A stretch of DNA of 64,000 bases from an uncultured Dialister sp. (GTDB lineage: Bacteria > Bacillota > Negativicutes > Veillonellales > Dialisteraceae): contig CAKQBK010000003.1 in NCBI GenBank assembly GCA_934216155.1, positions 1-64,000 on the forward strand. The letters run 5' to 3'. Every line of letters starts with the position of its first letter. Position 1 is the first letter of the stretch. Positions 15,360 to 23,855 of the stretch are shown in pieces. Position numbers and translations under genes: made by a program. The notes beneath the pieces are model-generated. The model was not told the DNA's origin, did not search any database, and saw nothing but the letters and a program-made list of their open reading frames with translations.

Positions 15360-16793
15360 ATGGCTATCAGAAAGAAACGGGTGACCCGGCGGTCACAGAA
15401 AAGCAGTGGACATCCTTTTATGGTACTGCTCTTTTTCGTGTGTCTCATTATGGGTTCCGCCTACATGACGGACCGCATGACCAATGCGCCGGATGCTCAA
15501 CCAGCGGAGCAGGTGACGGCCATTCGTCATTTGTTCAATGATAAAGAAATGCAGGGCTTGGTGCCGAAGGATGATCCGGGGACACCAGAAAGTGTGAAGG
15601 AAAAAATCAAAGCAGCCATCAATAAAGCAGTCACGGTGGAAGTGAAGGCCGACGATGAAACACCAGTGAAATCGAAAGAAGAAGCACCGGTCAAAGTAGC
15701 AGCCAAGTCGGAAACCACCAATGAAACGGAAAAGGCAGAAACACCGATGTCTAAGCCTTCCCAGACCGAAGAGAAGAAAGACACCTTCAGTGTGGCTTCT
15801 GTGATGGAAAAAATCACCGGCAAAAAAGAAACGAAACCAGAAGTGGAAACCAAAGAAGTGAAGCTAGCTTCGGCCGCACAGAGCTCTTCTGTTTCTTCTA
15901 ATACCACACCGGTAGAAAAGAAAGCGGAAACTAAGGCTGTAGAAACGAAAAAGACAGAAACGCCGGCGGTTTCTAAAAAAACAAATACTACAGAAAAAGC
16001 AGCCGTTTCTTCTTCGGAAGGAAAGAAATCCGTGCAGAGCACTACCAACGAATCGACGAAAAAAGGAACCGAGAAAGCCGTACCGGCCAAAGCGGTGCCT
16101 ATTTCTCCTGTAAAAGAAATGGCTAGCGGAAAAGTGACAGGAAAACTGGCGGTGGTCATCGATGATGCGGGCCGCGATCTGGCTTCTCAGGCCATTTACG
16201 AAAAAATGGGGATTCCCCTCACTTTGGCAGTCATGCCCAATCAGGTACACACCAGAGAAGCAGCCGCTTCCTGGGCGGCTCATGGATTGCCCGTGATTAT
16301 CCATCAGCCGATGGAATCGGTTTCCGGTATCGGCATGGAACCCCAGGTGATTCTCACATCCATGAGCGATGAAGCCATGCGGCAAATGCTGAAGAGCTCC
16401 TTCTCCCAAGTACCGGAAGCGGTGGGCATGAATAACCACCAGGGCTCCAAAGCCACCACGGACCGGCATACCATGGACGTGGTGATGAATGAGCTGCATC
16501 ATAGAAATATGTTCTTCTTCGATAGCCATACCAATAGCACCACCGAAGCGGATAAAGCCGCTGCAACTTACGGCGTGCGGTACGCTAAAAATGATCTTTT
16601 TGTAGATAACTCTGCCAACGAAGCAGATATTTGCCAGATGATTCAAGAAGGGGCCAACCGAGCTAAGAAAAATGGAGTCTACATCATTATAGGCCACTGT
16701 CGCCCCCACACCGCCGCCGCCTTCCAGACCATGGTGCCGAAACTGAAGGCGCAGGGGATAGAATTTGTTTACGTATCTTCTCTTTTACGATAG
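15360..16793 (+). CDS. Divergent polysaccharide deacetylase (YibQ-like) with long disordered linker
   Basis: A 477-residue protein. Residues ~20-40 form a membrane anchor (FMVLLFFVCLIMGSAYMTD), ~45-260 a low-complexity Lys/Glu/Thr/Ala linker, and ~265-477 a divergent polysaccharide deacetylase domain (KLAVVIDDAGRDLASQAIYE; VIIHQPMESVSG; MNNHQGSKAT; FFFDSHTNSTT; YIIIGHCRPHTAAAF). Asp and His residues of the fold are visible. The family is common in diderms, often near cell-division or murein genes. The linker could span the periplasm. Ribosome-binding site GGAGG before ATG. Confidence 0.85.
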   Translation: MAIRKKRVTRRSQKSSGHPFMVLLFFVCLIMGSAYMTDRMTNAPDAQPAEQVTAIRHLFNDKEMQGLVPKDDPGTPESVKEKIKAAINKAVTVEVKADDETPVKSKEEAPVKVAAKSETTNETEKAETPMSKPSQTEEKKDTFSVASVMEKITGKKETKPEVETKEVKLASAAQSSSVSSNTTPVEKKAETKAVETKKTETPAVSKKTNTTEKAAVSSSEGKKSVQSTTNESTKKGTEKAVPAKAVPISPVKEMASGKVTGKLAVVIDDAGRDLASQAIYEKMGIPLTLAVMPNQVHTREAAASWAAHGLPVIIHQPMESVSGIGMEPQVILTSMSDEAMRQMLKSSFSQVPEAVGMNNHQGSKATTDRHTMDVVMNELHHRNMFFFDSHTNSTTEADKAAATYGVRYAKNDLFVDNSANEADICQMIQEGANRAKKNGVYIIIGHCRPHTAAAFQTMVPKLKAQGIEFVYVSSLLR

Positions 16794-16824
16794 TGACAGA
16801 CGGTTATGATACAAAAGAGATAAA

Positions 16825-17020
16825 AAGGGTATTATTGTGCAGACTACGTATAGCTAGCATGTAGGTGAATTGGCTAGTGACAAGGTTATAAAGGGTTATA
16901 GAAGGTTATGGTGAAAGAACGTTTATCATAACCTTTTATAACCTTTTGCCTATCCGTTGGACCACAAGTGTCTCCAAAGAACAAGAAGAAATTATAACCT
17001 GCCCGAAGGGCTACCCTTTT
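16825..17020. repeat. Family A palindrome, divergent copy
   Basis: Left AAAAAGGGTATTATTGTGCAG; inner AAGGTTATAAAGGGTTATAG opposed by CATAACCTTTTATAACC; right AATTATAACC followed by the GCCCGAAGGGC hairpin. It fills most of the gap to the next gene. Confidence 0.75.
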
Positions 17021-17065
17021 ATAAATGGGTATGAAAAGTATATGCATCAGGAGGAATAAAAGTTT

Positions 17066-17791
17066 ATGATCCAAATCATTCTCATTTCCGGCGGAACGTC
17101 TGGCATCGGATTGGCTACGGCGGCTATTGTTGCCAAAGAGGGCTATCGGCCGGTGCTTTTGGGACGAAATGAAGCACGGGGAAAGGCAGCAGAAGCGAAG
17201 GTGCCGGGCAGTGTATTTGTTCCTTGCGATGTGACGAAAACAGAAGATTGTAAAAAAGCGGTACAAGTAGCAGCTGGGCTGGGGAAGATCACCGGCCTTG
17301 TGATTTCTGCCGGGAAGTATGAAGAAAAACTGCTGGAAAATACTACCGATGAAGAAATGGAAGACTATTTCGCAGTCAATGTGTTCGGTGCTATGAAATT
17401 GACCAGAGAAGTGATTCCTTTCATGAGAGGAACCAAAGGAAGCATTGTCACCGTAGCATCTGATGCGGCTATTCAGGGCAATGTACAGTGCAGCCTTTAT
17501 GGCGCCACCAAAGGGGCCCTCGTGGCATTCACTCGCTCTTTGGCATTGGAACTGGCCGTAGAGGATATCCGTGCCAACGTGGTATGCCCCGGCGATGTGG
17601 ATACGCCCCTTTTGGACAACCAACTCCAAACCTATGGCGGCAGTCGAGAAGAAATGGGCCAGTGGTATCCACTGGGGCGGATTGGAAAAGCAGAAGAAAT
17701 AGGCGAAGTGATTGCTTTCCTGTTGTCTCCGAAATCGTCCTTCATGACCGGCGCAGTGATTCCTGTCGATGGGGGATTGACGGACTGGTAA
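17066..17791 (+). CDS. Short-chain dehydrogenase/reductase (FabG-like)
   Basis: A 241-residue classical SDR: NAD(P)-binding SGGTSGIGLATA, the structural motif near LVISAGKYEE, catalytic Ser in VTVASDAA, YxxxK as YGATKGALVAF, and the C-terminal MTGAVIPVDGG. It reduces or oxidises a carbonyl/hydroxyl group; the substrate cannot be deduced, and the gene is not in a fatty-acid synthesis cluster. Ribosome-binding site CAGGAGGAA. Confidence 0.85.
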   Translation: MIQIILISGGTSGIGLATAAIVAKEGYRPVLLGRNEARGKAAEAKVPGSVFVPCDVTKTEDCKKAVQVAAGLGKITGLVISAGKYEEKLLENTTDEEMEDYFAVNVFGAMKLTREVIPFMRGTKGSIVTVASDAAIQGNVQCSLYGATKGALVAFTRSLALELAVEDIRANVVCPGDVDTPLLDNQLQTYGGSREEMGQWYPLGRIGKAEEIGEVIAFLLSPKSSFMTGAVIPVDGGLTDW

Positions 17792-17802
17792 TGTAAAGGC
17801 AG

Positions 17803-17868
17803 TTAGAAGTGAAAAGTTAGAAGTGAGAAATGGTAGTAGCGGCGCACAAATTATAAAGCGCCGCCTTT
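17803..17868. repeat. Family C half-copy
   Basis: AGTTAGAAGTGAAAAGTTAG arm with GCGGCGCACAAATTATAAAG and GCGCCGCC core, ending in TTTTTTGTC. The core hairpin plus T-run could serve as a terminator for the SDR gene. Confidence 0.7.
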
Positions 17869-17907
17869 TTTGTCTTAGAGATATATGACTCTAGCCCAAT
17901 ACGTCAT

Positions 17908-18350
17908 TTCGACCGGTCGTATTTGTGCGAGATGAAACATATGATATGAAACTGGATGTGTAGGAGAGTGGAGAAATCTCAGTAGCACTAGCGGGAAGGG
18001 CTTAAAGAATCAAAGCATAACGGTGAGACAAGATTTCGAGCCATGCGAGAAAGGCAGCTCTAGGGAAACGCTGATTTAATCAAAGAGTTTGAAATTATAT
18101 GAATTTTTATCCAAAGCATCGTCAAGAAAATCCTTAAATAGCTTGCTATTCGCGAATTTTCTTTCCTCGCTTTGAATAAAAATTCAAGAATAATTTCAAG
18201 CCATGATTAAATCAGTGTTTCCCTAGCGAGCTGTTTGATATGTGTCATCTAGCCCTTATCGCTACTGCTTTGAGATTTCTTCACTTTCCTACACATTGTG
18301 TTTTATTACTACTGTATCATTAAGCACAAATACAACCAGTTGAAACGACG
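17908..18350. mobile_element. Family F element 2 (gene-free), interrupted by family I
   Basis: Ends CGTCATTTCGACCGGTCG and CAGTTGAAACGACG; inner blocks GAGTGGAGAAATCTC...GCACTAGCGGGAAGGGCTT opposed by AGCCCTTATCGCTACTGCTT and GAGATTTCTTCAC. No reading frame is conserved. Without the 161-bp family I insertion (18063-18223) it matches the layout of the 43449 and 46043 copies. Confidence 0.8.
18063..18223. mobile_element. Family I element 1 (161 bp, TA-flanked)
   Basis: Inverted ends GGGAAACGCTGATTTAATC and GATTAAATCAGTGTTTCCC, flanked on both sides by TA. Removing the element and one TA gives GCAGCTCTAGCGAGCTG, which matches the uninterrupted sequence of the other family F copies. The inside also folds on itself (AATTATATGAATTTTTATCC against AAAAATTCAAGAATAATTTC). 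A TA target duplication is typical of IS630/Tc1-mariner-type movement; no transposase is in the window. Confidence 0.85.
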
Positions 18351-18417
18351 ATGACGGTTATCGGTACATGCAAGAGAACTGAGTAATAAGCAATTTATAA
18401 TCTCTAAGGCATAATAC

Positions 18418-18482
18418 AAAAGGCGACGCTTTCAAATTATGTGCGCCGTTACCACCACTCCTCACTCCTAATTCCTCACTGC
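18418..18482. repeat. Family C half-copy, reverse orientation
   Basis: GGCGACGCTTTCAAATTATG core followed by CACTCCTCACTCCTAATTCC arm. Confidence 0.7.
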
Positions 18483-18501
18483 ATTTTCCGTAAGGAAAAT
18501 A

Positions 18502-18580
18502 CAAAAAGCCCACACGAAAAACAGATCCCGGACTTGGTTGATGCAAATAACCAAGGTACAATCTATTTCTCATGTGGAAC
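18502..18580 (-). terminator. Terminator of N1
   Basis: On the minus strand CCACATGAGAAATAGAT pairs with ATCTGTTTTTCGTGTGG around an inner CTTGGTT/AACCAAG stem, followed by GCTTTTTG. Confidence 0.75.
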
Positions 18581-18785
18581 TTTCTGAGAAAGGGGAAATT
18601 CTTCCCTCGTTTATGCAGTTTTGTACATTGTGAGACCTATGAAATTCATAACCCTCACCCCGTTTGAGCAGCTGTGTCCAGCTGGGCCGTTTTATGGATT
18701 ACTCATTGGGAGGTAGCTTACAGATCTTTCTCGCACTACGTTTTTTTATCGGTACCGTGCGTAGCCGATACGGATCTCTTACCTG
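18502..18785 (-). ncRNA. Structured RNA candidate N1 (paralogue of N2)
   Basis: Minus-strand segment with its own promoter (18791-18819) and terminator (18502-18580). Near the 5' end a stem CTACG/CGTAG encloses a loop with the self-complementary CGGTACCG followed by seven A residues. N2 at 45605-45861 has the same layout with a different but still paired stem (CCAATG/CATTGG), the loop 8-mer CGGCGCCG and an A-run. The 3' end folds as CCACATGAGAA... with ...TTTTTCGTGTGG plus T-run, again matched by N2. No open frame of note. I do not recognise the class. Confidence 0.65.
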
Positions 18786-18790
18786 ATTGC

Positions 18791-18819
18791 ATTGTATCAT
18801 AGGATCAAATAAAAATCAA
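18791..18819 (-). promoter_or_regulatory. Promoter of N1
   Basis: On the minus strand TTGATT (18819-18814) and TACAAT (18796-18791), preceded by TG at a near-extended -10 position (TATGATACAAT), with a 17-base spacer. Confidence 0.7.
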
Positions 18820-18864
18820 GCGTTCTCTAGTGTATTTTTTTCGATTGCATAACATAGAGATAAA

Positions 18865-19245
18865 GTGTGTATCAAAAGGTTCTGTAGCGATGAGCTGGTT
18901 GGAAAAACAGGGAGATGAGATGGGAATCATAGGGTTCTGTAGCGACGATATGTTTAGAATAACATGGAGGTGAGATGTGCATTTTAAGGTTCTGTTGTGC
19001 CGAAATTGTTGATGAAAAAGAAAAAAGGTTCCAAATGAATCTATACAAAGTACGATTCATTTAGAACCTTTTGATAGCGGAAGAATTATTATGTTGGCTA
19101 ATCGAAAATGGTCTTCCCGAACCCTATGACAGCGGAATCAATTACCATGTTATCTAATCGGGAAATGGATTTCCAGAACCTTAGCATAGCGGGAATAGTT
19201 ACTATGTTATCCAATCGACAAACGGCGTCCCAGAACCTTTACCCC
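18865..19245. repeat. Family G inverted array: three ~57-bp units facing three units
   Basis: The left half has three units starting AAGGTTCTGTAGCGATGAG, AGGGTTCTGTAGCGACG and AAGGTTCTGTTGTGCCG. The right half has three inverted units ending in AGAACCTTTT, CGAACCC/CAGAACCTT and CAGAACCTT with ATAGCGG(A/G)A...ATGTTATC(T/C)AATCG. The centre is a GGTTCCAAATGAATC / GATTCATTTAGAACC hairpin. The right end abuts the stop of the dehydrogenase gene. Confidence 0.8.
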
Positions 19246-20186
19246 ACAATGATATTCTTCTGTTTTCCATCGATGAAGCTCTGCAGGTTATCCACCACAA
19301 TGACGGCTCTGCGTTTCATGGCTTCTTCGGTATCAAAGCCGACATGGGGGGCCAGGATGGTGTGAGGAGCGGAAAGGAGGGGATAGTCGGCGGGAAGGGG
19401 CGGCTCGCCGTCGTATACGTCGATGCCTGCACCGGCGATTTTTCCTTCTTTCAGCAGGTGGGCCAATGCTTCATTATCGATGACGCCGCCGCGAGCGGTA
19501 TTGATCAGAATGGCATCTTTCTTCATGAGGGACAATTTTTCTGCATTAAGCAAGTGGTGGGTGTCTGCAGTCAGTGGCAGATGGACAGAAGCGATGTCAG
19601 CGGTAGAAAGTAGTGTATCCAGGTCGGTGTATTCCACGTTGCTGGCTTTATGAGAACGGTTGTATCCAAGCACTTTAGCACCGAAAGCATGGGCGATATC
19701 AGCCACTCTTTGACCGATGGCACCGGTACCGATGATACCGAAGGTGCGGTCTTTGATTTCAATGCCCATAAGGCCAGCGTTGTTCTGGCTATTTCTAGTG
19801 GCTTGGTCACATTCCTTCAATTTGCGGTACAGAGAAAGAATGAGGCCAAAGGTGAGTTCTGCCACCGATTCGGTGGAGTAGCCAGCACAGTTGGAAACAG
19901 CGATGCCTTTTTCCTGGCAGTAGGAAATATCCACATGGTCCACGCCGGTGAAAGCCACGCAGAGATAGGTCAGATGGGAAGCTTTTTCGAGGGCTTCTTT
20001 TTTCAGTGGATAATTGGCAATGACCGCCAAATCAGCGTTAGCCAGGCGCTGTCCCAAATCTGTCTGATCCTTCGGCAAGGTGTCGTAGGCGGTGATGGTA
20101 TAGCCTGCTTTTTCCAAATCGGCTGTCAATTCATGAAGATAGTCCGAAGAAATACCCAATGGCTGGGAAATAACGATGTTTTTCAT
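19239..20186 (-). CDS. D-isomer-specific 2-hydroxyacid dehydrogenase
   Basis: About 315 residues. An N-terminal substrate lobe is followed by the NAD-binding lobe with GIIGTGAIGQRVADIAHAFG. The catalytic Arg is in NTARGGVIDNEAL, the Glu in GAGIDVYDGEPP and the His in TILAPHVGF, all in family order. It interconverts a 2-keto acid and a D-2-hydroxy acid with NAD(H); exact substrate unknown. ATG 20186 follows GAAGG on the minus strand. Confidence 0.87.
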   Translation of the reverse strand: MKNIVISQPLGISSDYLHELTADLEKAGYTITAYDTLPKDQTDLGQRLANADLAVIANYPLKKEALEKASHLTYLCVAFTGVDHVDISYCQEKGIAVSNCAGYSTESVAELTFGLILSLYRKLKECDQATRNSQNNAGLMGIEIKDRTFGIIGTGAIGQRVADIAHAFGAKVLGYNRSHKASNVEYTDLDTLLSTADIASVHLPLTADTHHLLNAEKLSLMKKDAILINTARGGVIDNEALAHLLKEGKIAGAGIDVYDGEPPLPADYPLLSAPHTILAPHVGFDTEEAMKRRAVIVVDNLQSFIDGKQKNIIVG

Positions 20187-20215
20187 GATATACCTTCTTT
20201 CAAACATATTTTTAA

Positions 20216-20440
20216 AAGTTAAAAGTTAGGAGTTAGGAGTGAGGAGTGGTGGAAGGGGCGCACAGCTTATAAAGCGCCCCAATACCCCTTATTTATAAAA
20301 GATGACTCTATTCATTTTTTTACTTCGGCGAGCTATATAAAAAAGAAATCTTGCAATTTGTAGCTAATCGGTATAAGAGTAATTCGAGTGCTCGCCGCCT
20401 TCACTCCTAACTCCTCACTCCTAACTCCTAATTCCTCTCA
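20216..20440. repeat. Family C palindrome, complete copy with AGTTAGGAGTGAGG arms
   Basis: Left arm AAAGTTAGGAGTTAGGAGTG, core GGGGCGCACAGCTTATAAAG / CGCCCC, a middle with CGGCGAGC...GCTCGCCG, and right arm CACTCCTAACTCCTCACTCC. The two arms are reverse complements made of the same short unit. It fills the gap between two minus-strand genes. Confidence 0.85.
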
Positions 20441-20443
20441 AAA

Positions 20444-21313
20444 TTATCGCAATTTTAAGATGACTTTTCCCGGCAGTTGTGAGAGAAATACCCCCGCTGT
20501 CATAGCGATGACGCCTAGGAATTGGCGGGTGGTGAAGGTTTCGTCCAGAATGAGGACGCCGGAAAGTCCGCCGAAGACCATTTCCATACTGAGAATCATG
20601 GAGGCCTCCGTAGGGGGTAAATATTTCTGTCCCACCGACTGCAGCGTGTAAGCTACGCCGGTGGAAAGAAGACCTGTGTAAAGAATGGGCCACATGGCAC
20701 CTTCAATGCCAGTCCATGTGGGTGTTTCTAGAGTAAAGGCCAAAATCAGATTCAGCACGCCGGCCACCATGAATTGTCCCGAAGACAGGATGATGGGGGA
20801 GAACCGCTGGGTGAGATAGGTCATCATGTGAATTTGAACGGTGAATCCAACGGCACAGAGCAGCATCAAAAGGTCGCCGGAACTGATGGTGAATCCTTCT
20901 GTGATGGACATGAGGTACACGCCGAGAATCGCCAGAAGGGCGCCGATACAGTGGGTGATGCTAAGGGCCTGCCCAAGGAAAATTCCTGCGATTGGTACCA
21001 TCAGGATATAGGTGGCGGTGAGGAAGCTCGCTTTTGAAGCGGTGGTGTATTGCAATCCCACTTGCTGCAGTGTAGCACCTGCAAAGAGGGGTAGCCCCAC
21101 CATGAGACAAGCCAGCCACAGAGGGATGTTCGTCGGTAGTGGATTGTATTCTTTCTTTGAAAAATAAATGATAGGAAATAGGGCCACCGAGCCAAGAATA
21201 AATCGAACCCCATTAAACGTGTAAGGACCAACGGAATCCATGCCCACCACTTGGGCCACAAACGCCACGCCCCAAATCAAAGCCGCTAAGAGCAGCAGTA
21301 AACGATATTTCAT
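20444..21313 (-). CDS. EamA-family (DMT) membrane transporter
   Basis: A 289-residue integral membrane protein with about ten hydrophobic helices arranged as two EamA halves (LLLAALIWGVAFVAQVVG near the start and the second half around residue 150, LLCAVGFTVQIHMMTYLTQR). The family exports or imports metabolites such as amino acids; substrate unknown. Start preceded by GAAGGAGACG. Confidence 0.85.
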   Translation of the reverse strand: MKYRLLLLLAALIWGVAFVAQVVGMDSVGPYTFNGVRFILGSVALFPIIYFSKKEYNPLPTNIPLWLACLMVGLPLFAGATLQQVGLQYTTASKASFLTATYILMVPIAGIFLGQALSITHCIGALLAILGVYLMSITEGFTISSGDLLMLLCAVGFTVQIHMMTYLTQRFSPIILSSGQFMVAGVLNLILAFTLETPTWTGIEGAMWPILYTGLLSTGVAYTLQSVGQKYLPPTEASMILSMEMVFGGLSGVLILDETFTTRQFLGVIAMTAGVFLSQLPGKVILKLR

Positions 21314-21371
21314 AAACGTCTCCTTCTGTAGTATAATTGTGTTGGAAATATTATAACAGATATGTAAATAG

Positions 21372-21417
21372 TTGGCAGATGGAAGTTAGCAGTTAACAGT
21401 TAACTGCCAACCAATAA
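21372..21417. repeat. Short inverted repeat, GTTAGCAGTTAACAG units
   Basis: AGTTGGCAG...GTTAGCAGTTAACAGTTAAC...CTGCCAACC forms a hairpin directly before the ribosome-binding site of the HAD gene. Same style as the hairpins at 41786-41893 and 52415-52490. Confidence 0.65.
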
Positions 21418-21428
21418 AGGAGCATACT

Positions 21429-22229
21429 ATGTCTATTCGATTGATTGCCATTGATCTCGATGGGACTCTTCTTCATGATGATATGACGATTTCCGAGTAT
21501 TCTCGTGATGTAGTACGAAGAGCCATGGAGAAAGGATACCACATCGTCATTGCCACCGGGCGGATGTGGGATTCCGCCAAGCCCAAAGTGGATTTGCTCC
21601 ATTTGGGCAACGTACCGGTCATTTGCTACACCGGTGCATGGATTATGATGAGTGAAACAGGAGAAGCCATCTGGCAAGATGGGATTGATCCCACCTTAGC
21701 TACTGAAATTTTTCTAGAAGCCAAAGAAAAAGGCTGGGCTCCTACGGGATTCTGGGGCGGCCATATTTACATGGAAAAGCCCACCGGAACAGAAGCGAAG
21801 TACCAGAAATATAGAACCCAGAAACCGATTTACCTTGGAGACGATTTCTATCATCCGAAAGAAAAAGTCACTCGTATCGTTTTTGCTGACCCGACCCAGG
21901 AAGGAAAAGATGCGATCCGGAAAGATTTAGAAGAAAAATTTGCTGGAAAAATCGACGTCATTTATCCAGGTGATGACTTTGTAGATATCCATAAAAAAGG
22001 AATCAACAAAGCCAAGGCATTGCAGTATCTCATGAAAGAGCTGCATATCCAGCCAGAAGAAGTGATGGCCTTTGGAAATACTGAAAATGACGTGCCTATG
22101 CTGCAAATGGCAGGCCATTCCTATGCCGTAGCCAACGCCGACGACGTGGCGAAACAGGCCGCAAAGGAACTCTGTGAATCCAATGAAGACGATGGAGTGG
22201 CGAAGATGATTGAGCAGGAATTGTTATGA
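21429..22229 (+). CDS. Cof-type HAD-IIB phosphatase
   Basis: A 266-residue HAD hydrolase: nucleophile Asp9 and Asp11 in AIDLDGTLLHDD, motif II in IVIATGR, a type IIB cap in the middle, motif III Lys in KGINKAKAL, and motif IV in AFGNTENDVPMLQMAG. Members dephosphorylate sugar phosphates, nucleotides or cofactors, often with loose specificity. Ribosome-binding site AAAGGAGCA. Confidence 0.88.
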   Translation: MSIRLIAIDLDGTLLHDDMTISEYSRDVVRRAMEKGYHIVIATGRMWDSAKPKVDLLHLGNVPVICYTGAWIMMSETGEAIWQDGIDPTLATEIFLEAKEKGWAPTGFWGGHIYMEKPTGTEAKYQKYRTQKPIYLGDDFYHPKEKVTRIVFADPTQEGKDAIRKDLEEKFAGKIDVIYPGDDFVDIHKKGINKAKALQYLMKELHIQPEEVMAFGNTENDVPMLQMAGHSYAVANADDVAKQAAKELCESNEDDGVAKMIEQELL

Positions 22230-22258
22230 GAAATAAATCAAATATACAGGTAGTGAAT

Positions 22259-22450
22259 AGGTTATAAAGGTTATTCTCTATGATTTCAACTTTTAACAAA
22301 GTAGTTTAATGGATTGTCAAAGGGTTATAAAGGGTTACATGGCAACTGCCCAGTCATATAACCTTTTATAAGCCTGTGAGAGGGTCAAGAATCGCTTTGT
22401 TAGAAATTTTGAAAATGCATATAATAACCTGCCTGAAGGGCTAACCTTTG
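22259..22450. repeat. Family A palindrome, divergent copy
   Basis: AGGTTATAAAGGTTATTC at the left, inner AAGGGTTATAAAGGGTTACA opposed by TATAACCTTTTATAAGCC, right ATATAATAACCTGCC followed by a GCCTGAAGGGC hairpin. Confidence 0.75.
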
Positions 22451-22493
22451 GACTATGTGAATGATATGGTATTGTAAGAGATGGAGACAGATT

Positions 22494-23246
22494 ATGTTTT
22501 TCAACCTATTTAGTAAAAACAAAGATGAATACATCATCGCCTATGCTGATAAATTGGCCGAGGCGGCGCTGCATGATGACATGGATGGTATGCTGGATGA
22601 GCTCATTGCTTATGGGAAAGACAAAGGCCTCAATAACAAACAGTTGGCCCAGGCCCAGGGCATGGCTTGCGATAAAGTCTTTGAAGAACTGTACCATAAT
22701 GGGTACATGGATGATGAAGATTTTGAACTGTACAAAGAACTGATAGCGCTGTGCTATATGATGAAAGATGATCAGAAATATCGGTATACTACCATCGCCA
22801 AGCGCTGCAATGCGGTTTACAAAATCCAAGAAAAAGGCATGCTTCCTAAAGTAAACAAAGACTATGCCAATGTGAAATATAGAGACGGCGAAAATTTGCA
22901 CTTTGCTACCCCAGCCGTTTGGATGGAACGCAATGGAGACCTCACAGAAGGCATCGCCATTGCCAAAGGAAAACCGTTCAAGGCAGGCACCTTGGATGAT
23001 CCATTCAATGGCAGTTGGAAAGAAACCAAAGGCCCCGGTGCGTTCTGGATTACCACCGACCGTATCGGCTATCGTGGAAAAAACGGTTCCTTTACGGTGG
23101 AACTTTCCGACCTGGATCGGGTAGAACTGAACCACGGTCCCCTTCGGGTGTACGAAAAAGGAAAAGAAGAACCTTGGGCCGTAAAAATGGATGACTATGA
23201 AATGGCAGGGGTCATTTTATCCCAGCTATTGAATAAGAAATCGTGA
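22494..23246 (+). CDS. Conserved-looking protein of unknown function
   Basis: A 250-residue soluble protein. Residues 1-110 look helical and acidic; residues ~150-250 look beta-rich (GAFWITTDRIGYRGKNGSFT, VELSDLDRVELNHGPLRVYE), reminiscent of small PH-like or GRAM-like domains, but this is only an impression. No signal peptide or membrane segment. ATG 22494 follows ATGGAGACAG. No informative neighbours. Confidence 0.6.
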   Translation: MFFNLFSKNKDEYIIAYADKLAEAALHDDMDGMLDELIAYGKDKGLNNKQLAQAQGMACDKVFEELYHNGYMDDEDFELYKELIALCYMMKDDQKYRYTTIAKRCNAVYKIQEKGMLPKVNKDYANVKYRDGENLHFATPAVWMERNGDLTEGIAIAKGKPFKAGTLDDPFNGSWKETKGPGAFWITTDRIGYRGKNGSFTVELSDLDRVELNHGPLRVYEKGKEEPWAVKMDDYEMAGVILSQLLNKKS

Positions 23247-23316
23247 CAACATTTAGAAATTTCCTGTCATCATCTAAAAAATAAAACAGAAACAACCTAG
23301 GACAAGGAGGCAATCT

Positions 23317-23844
23317 ATGGAATTTTTCGATGTACTGGCCAGCCGGGTATCTGTCCGGCGGTATGAAAAGACACCATTAACAGAAGAAGAAATCGCTAAA
23401 CTTTTGGAGGCTGCCCAGCGCTCCCCTATCGGCCATTTCGATTACAAGAATTATGCCATCGTTGTAGTGACCAATCCGGAGATACTGGCCCTCTTGGCCA
23501 AAGAAAATCAAGAAATTTCTGGCCAGGGAGATCCCATCTATGGAGCCCCGGCGCTTTTCTTGATTCTCAGAAGTCCGGAAGCAGAAAATGACACCGCCAA
23601 ACTCAATGCAGGCATCATGGCCGAACACATTCACCTGGCTGCCACAGACTTGGGCTTAGGTTCCCTTTGTGTGTATAGCTTCCTGAGAAACTTTGAAAAA
23701 CAACCCGGTTACGGAGCCTACTGCCGTGCCCTCCATCTACCAGAAGGTTACCAGCCCATCATGAGCGTAGCAGTGGGACATACGCCCATTCCGAAACGAA
23801 TCCGCCGCATGACGCCTCGTTTGAAAGTTCTTCGCATCGAATAA
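23317..23844 (+). CDS. Nitroreductase-family protein
   Basis: A 175-residue member of the FMN-dependent nitroreductase fold: N-terminal FFDVLASRVSVRRYEKTPLT with the conserved RxSxRxY-like FMN-phosphate site, AAQRSPIG in the next helix, and GLGSLCVYSFLRN with AVGHTP near the end. The electron acceptor is unknown. Followed after 11 bases by a related gene, so the pair is a tandem duplication and probably one transcript. Ribosome-binding site ACAAGGAGG. Confidence 0.82.
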   Translation: MEFFDVLASRVSVRRYEKTPLTEEEIAKLLEAAQRSPIGHFDYKNYAIVVVTNPEILALLAKENQEISGQGDPIYGAPALFLILRSPEAENDTAKLNAGIMAEHIHLAATDLGLGSLCVYSFLRNFEKQPGYGAYCRALHLPEGYQPIMSVAVGHTPIPKRIRRMTPRLKVLRIE

Positions 23845-23855
23845 AGAAAGCAGGT

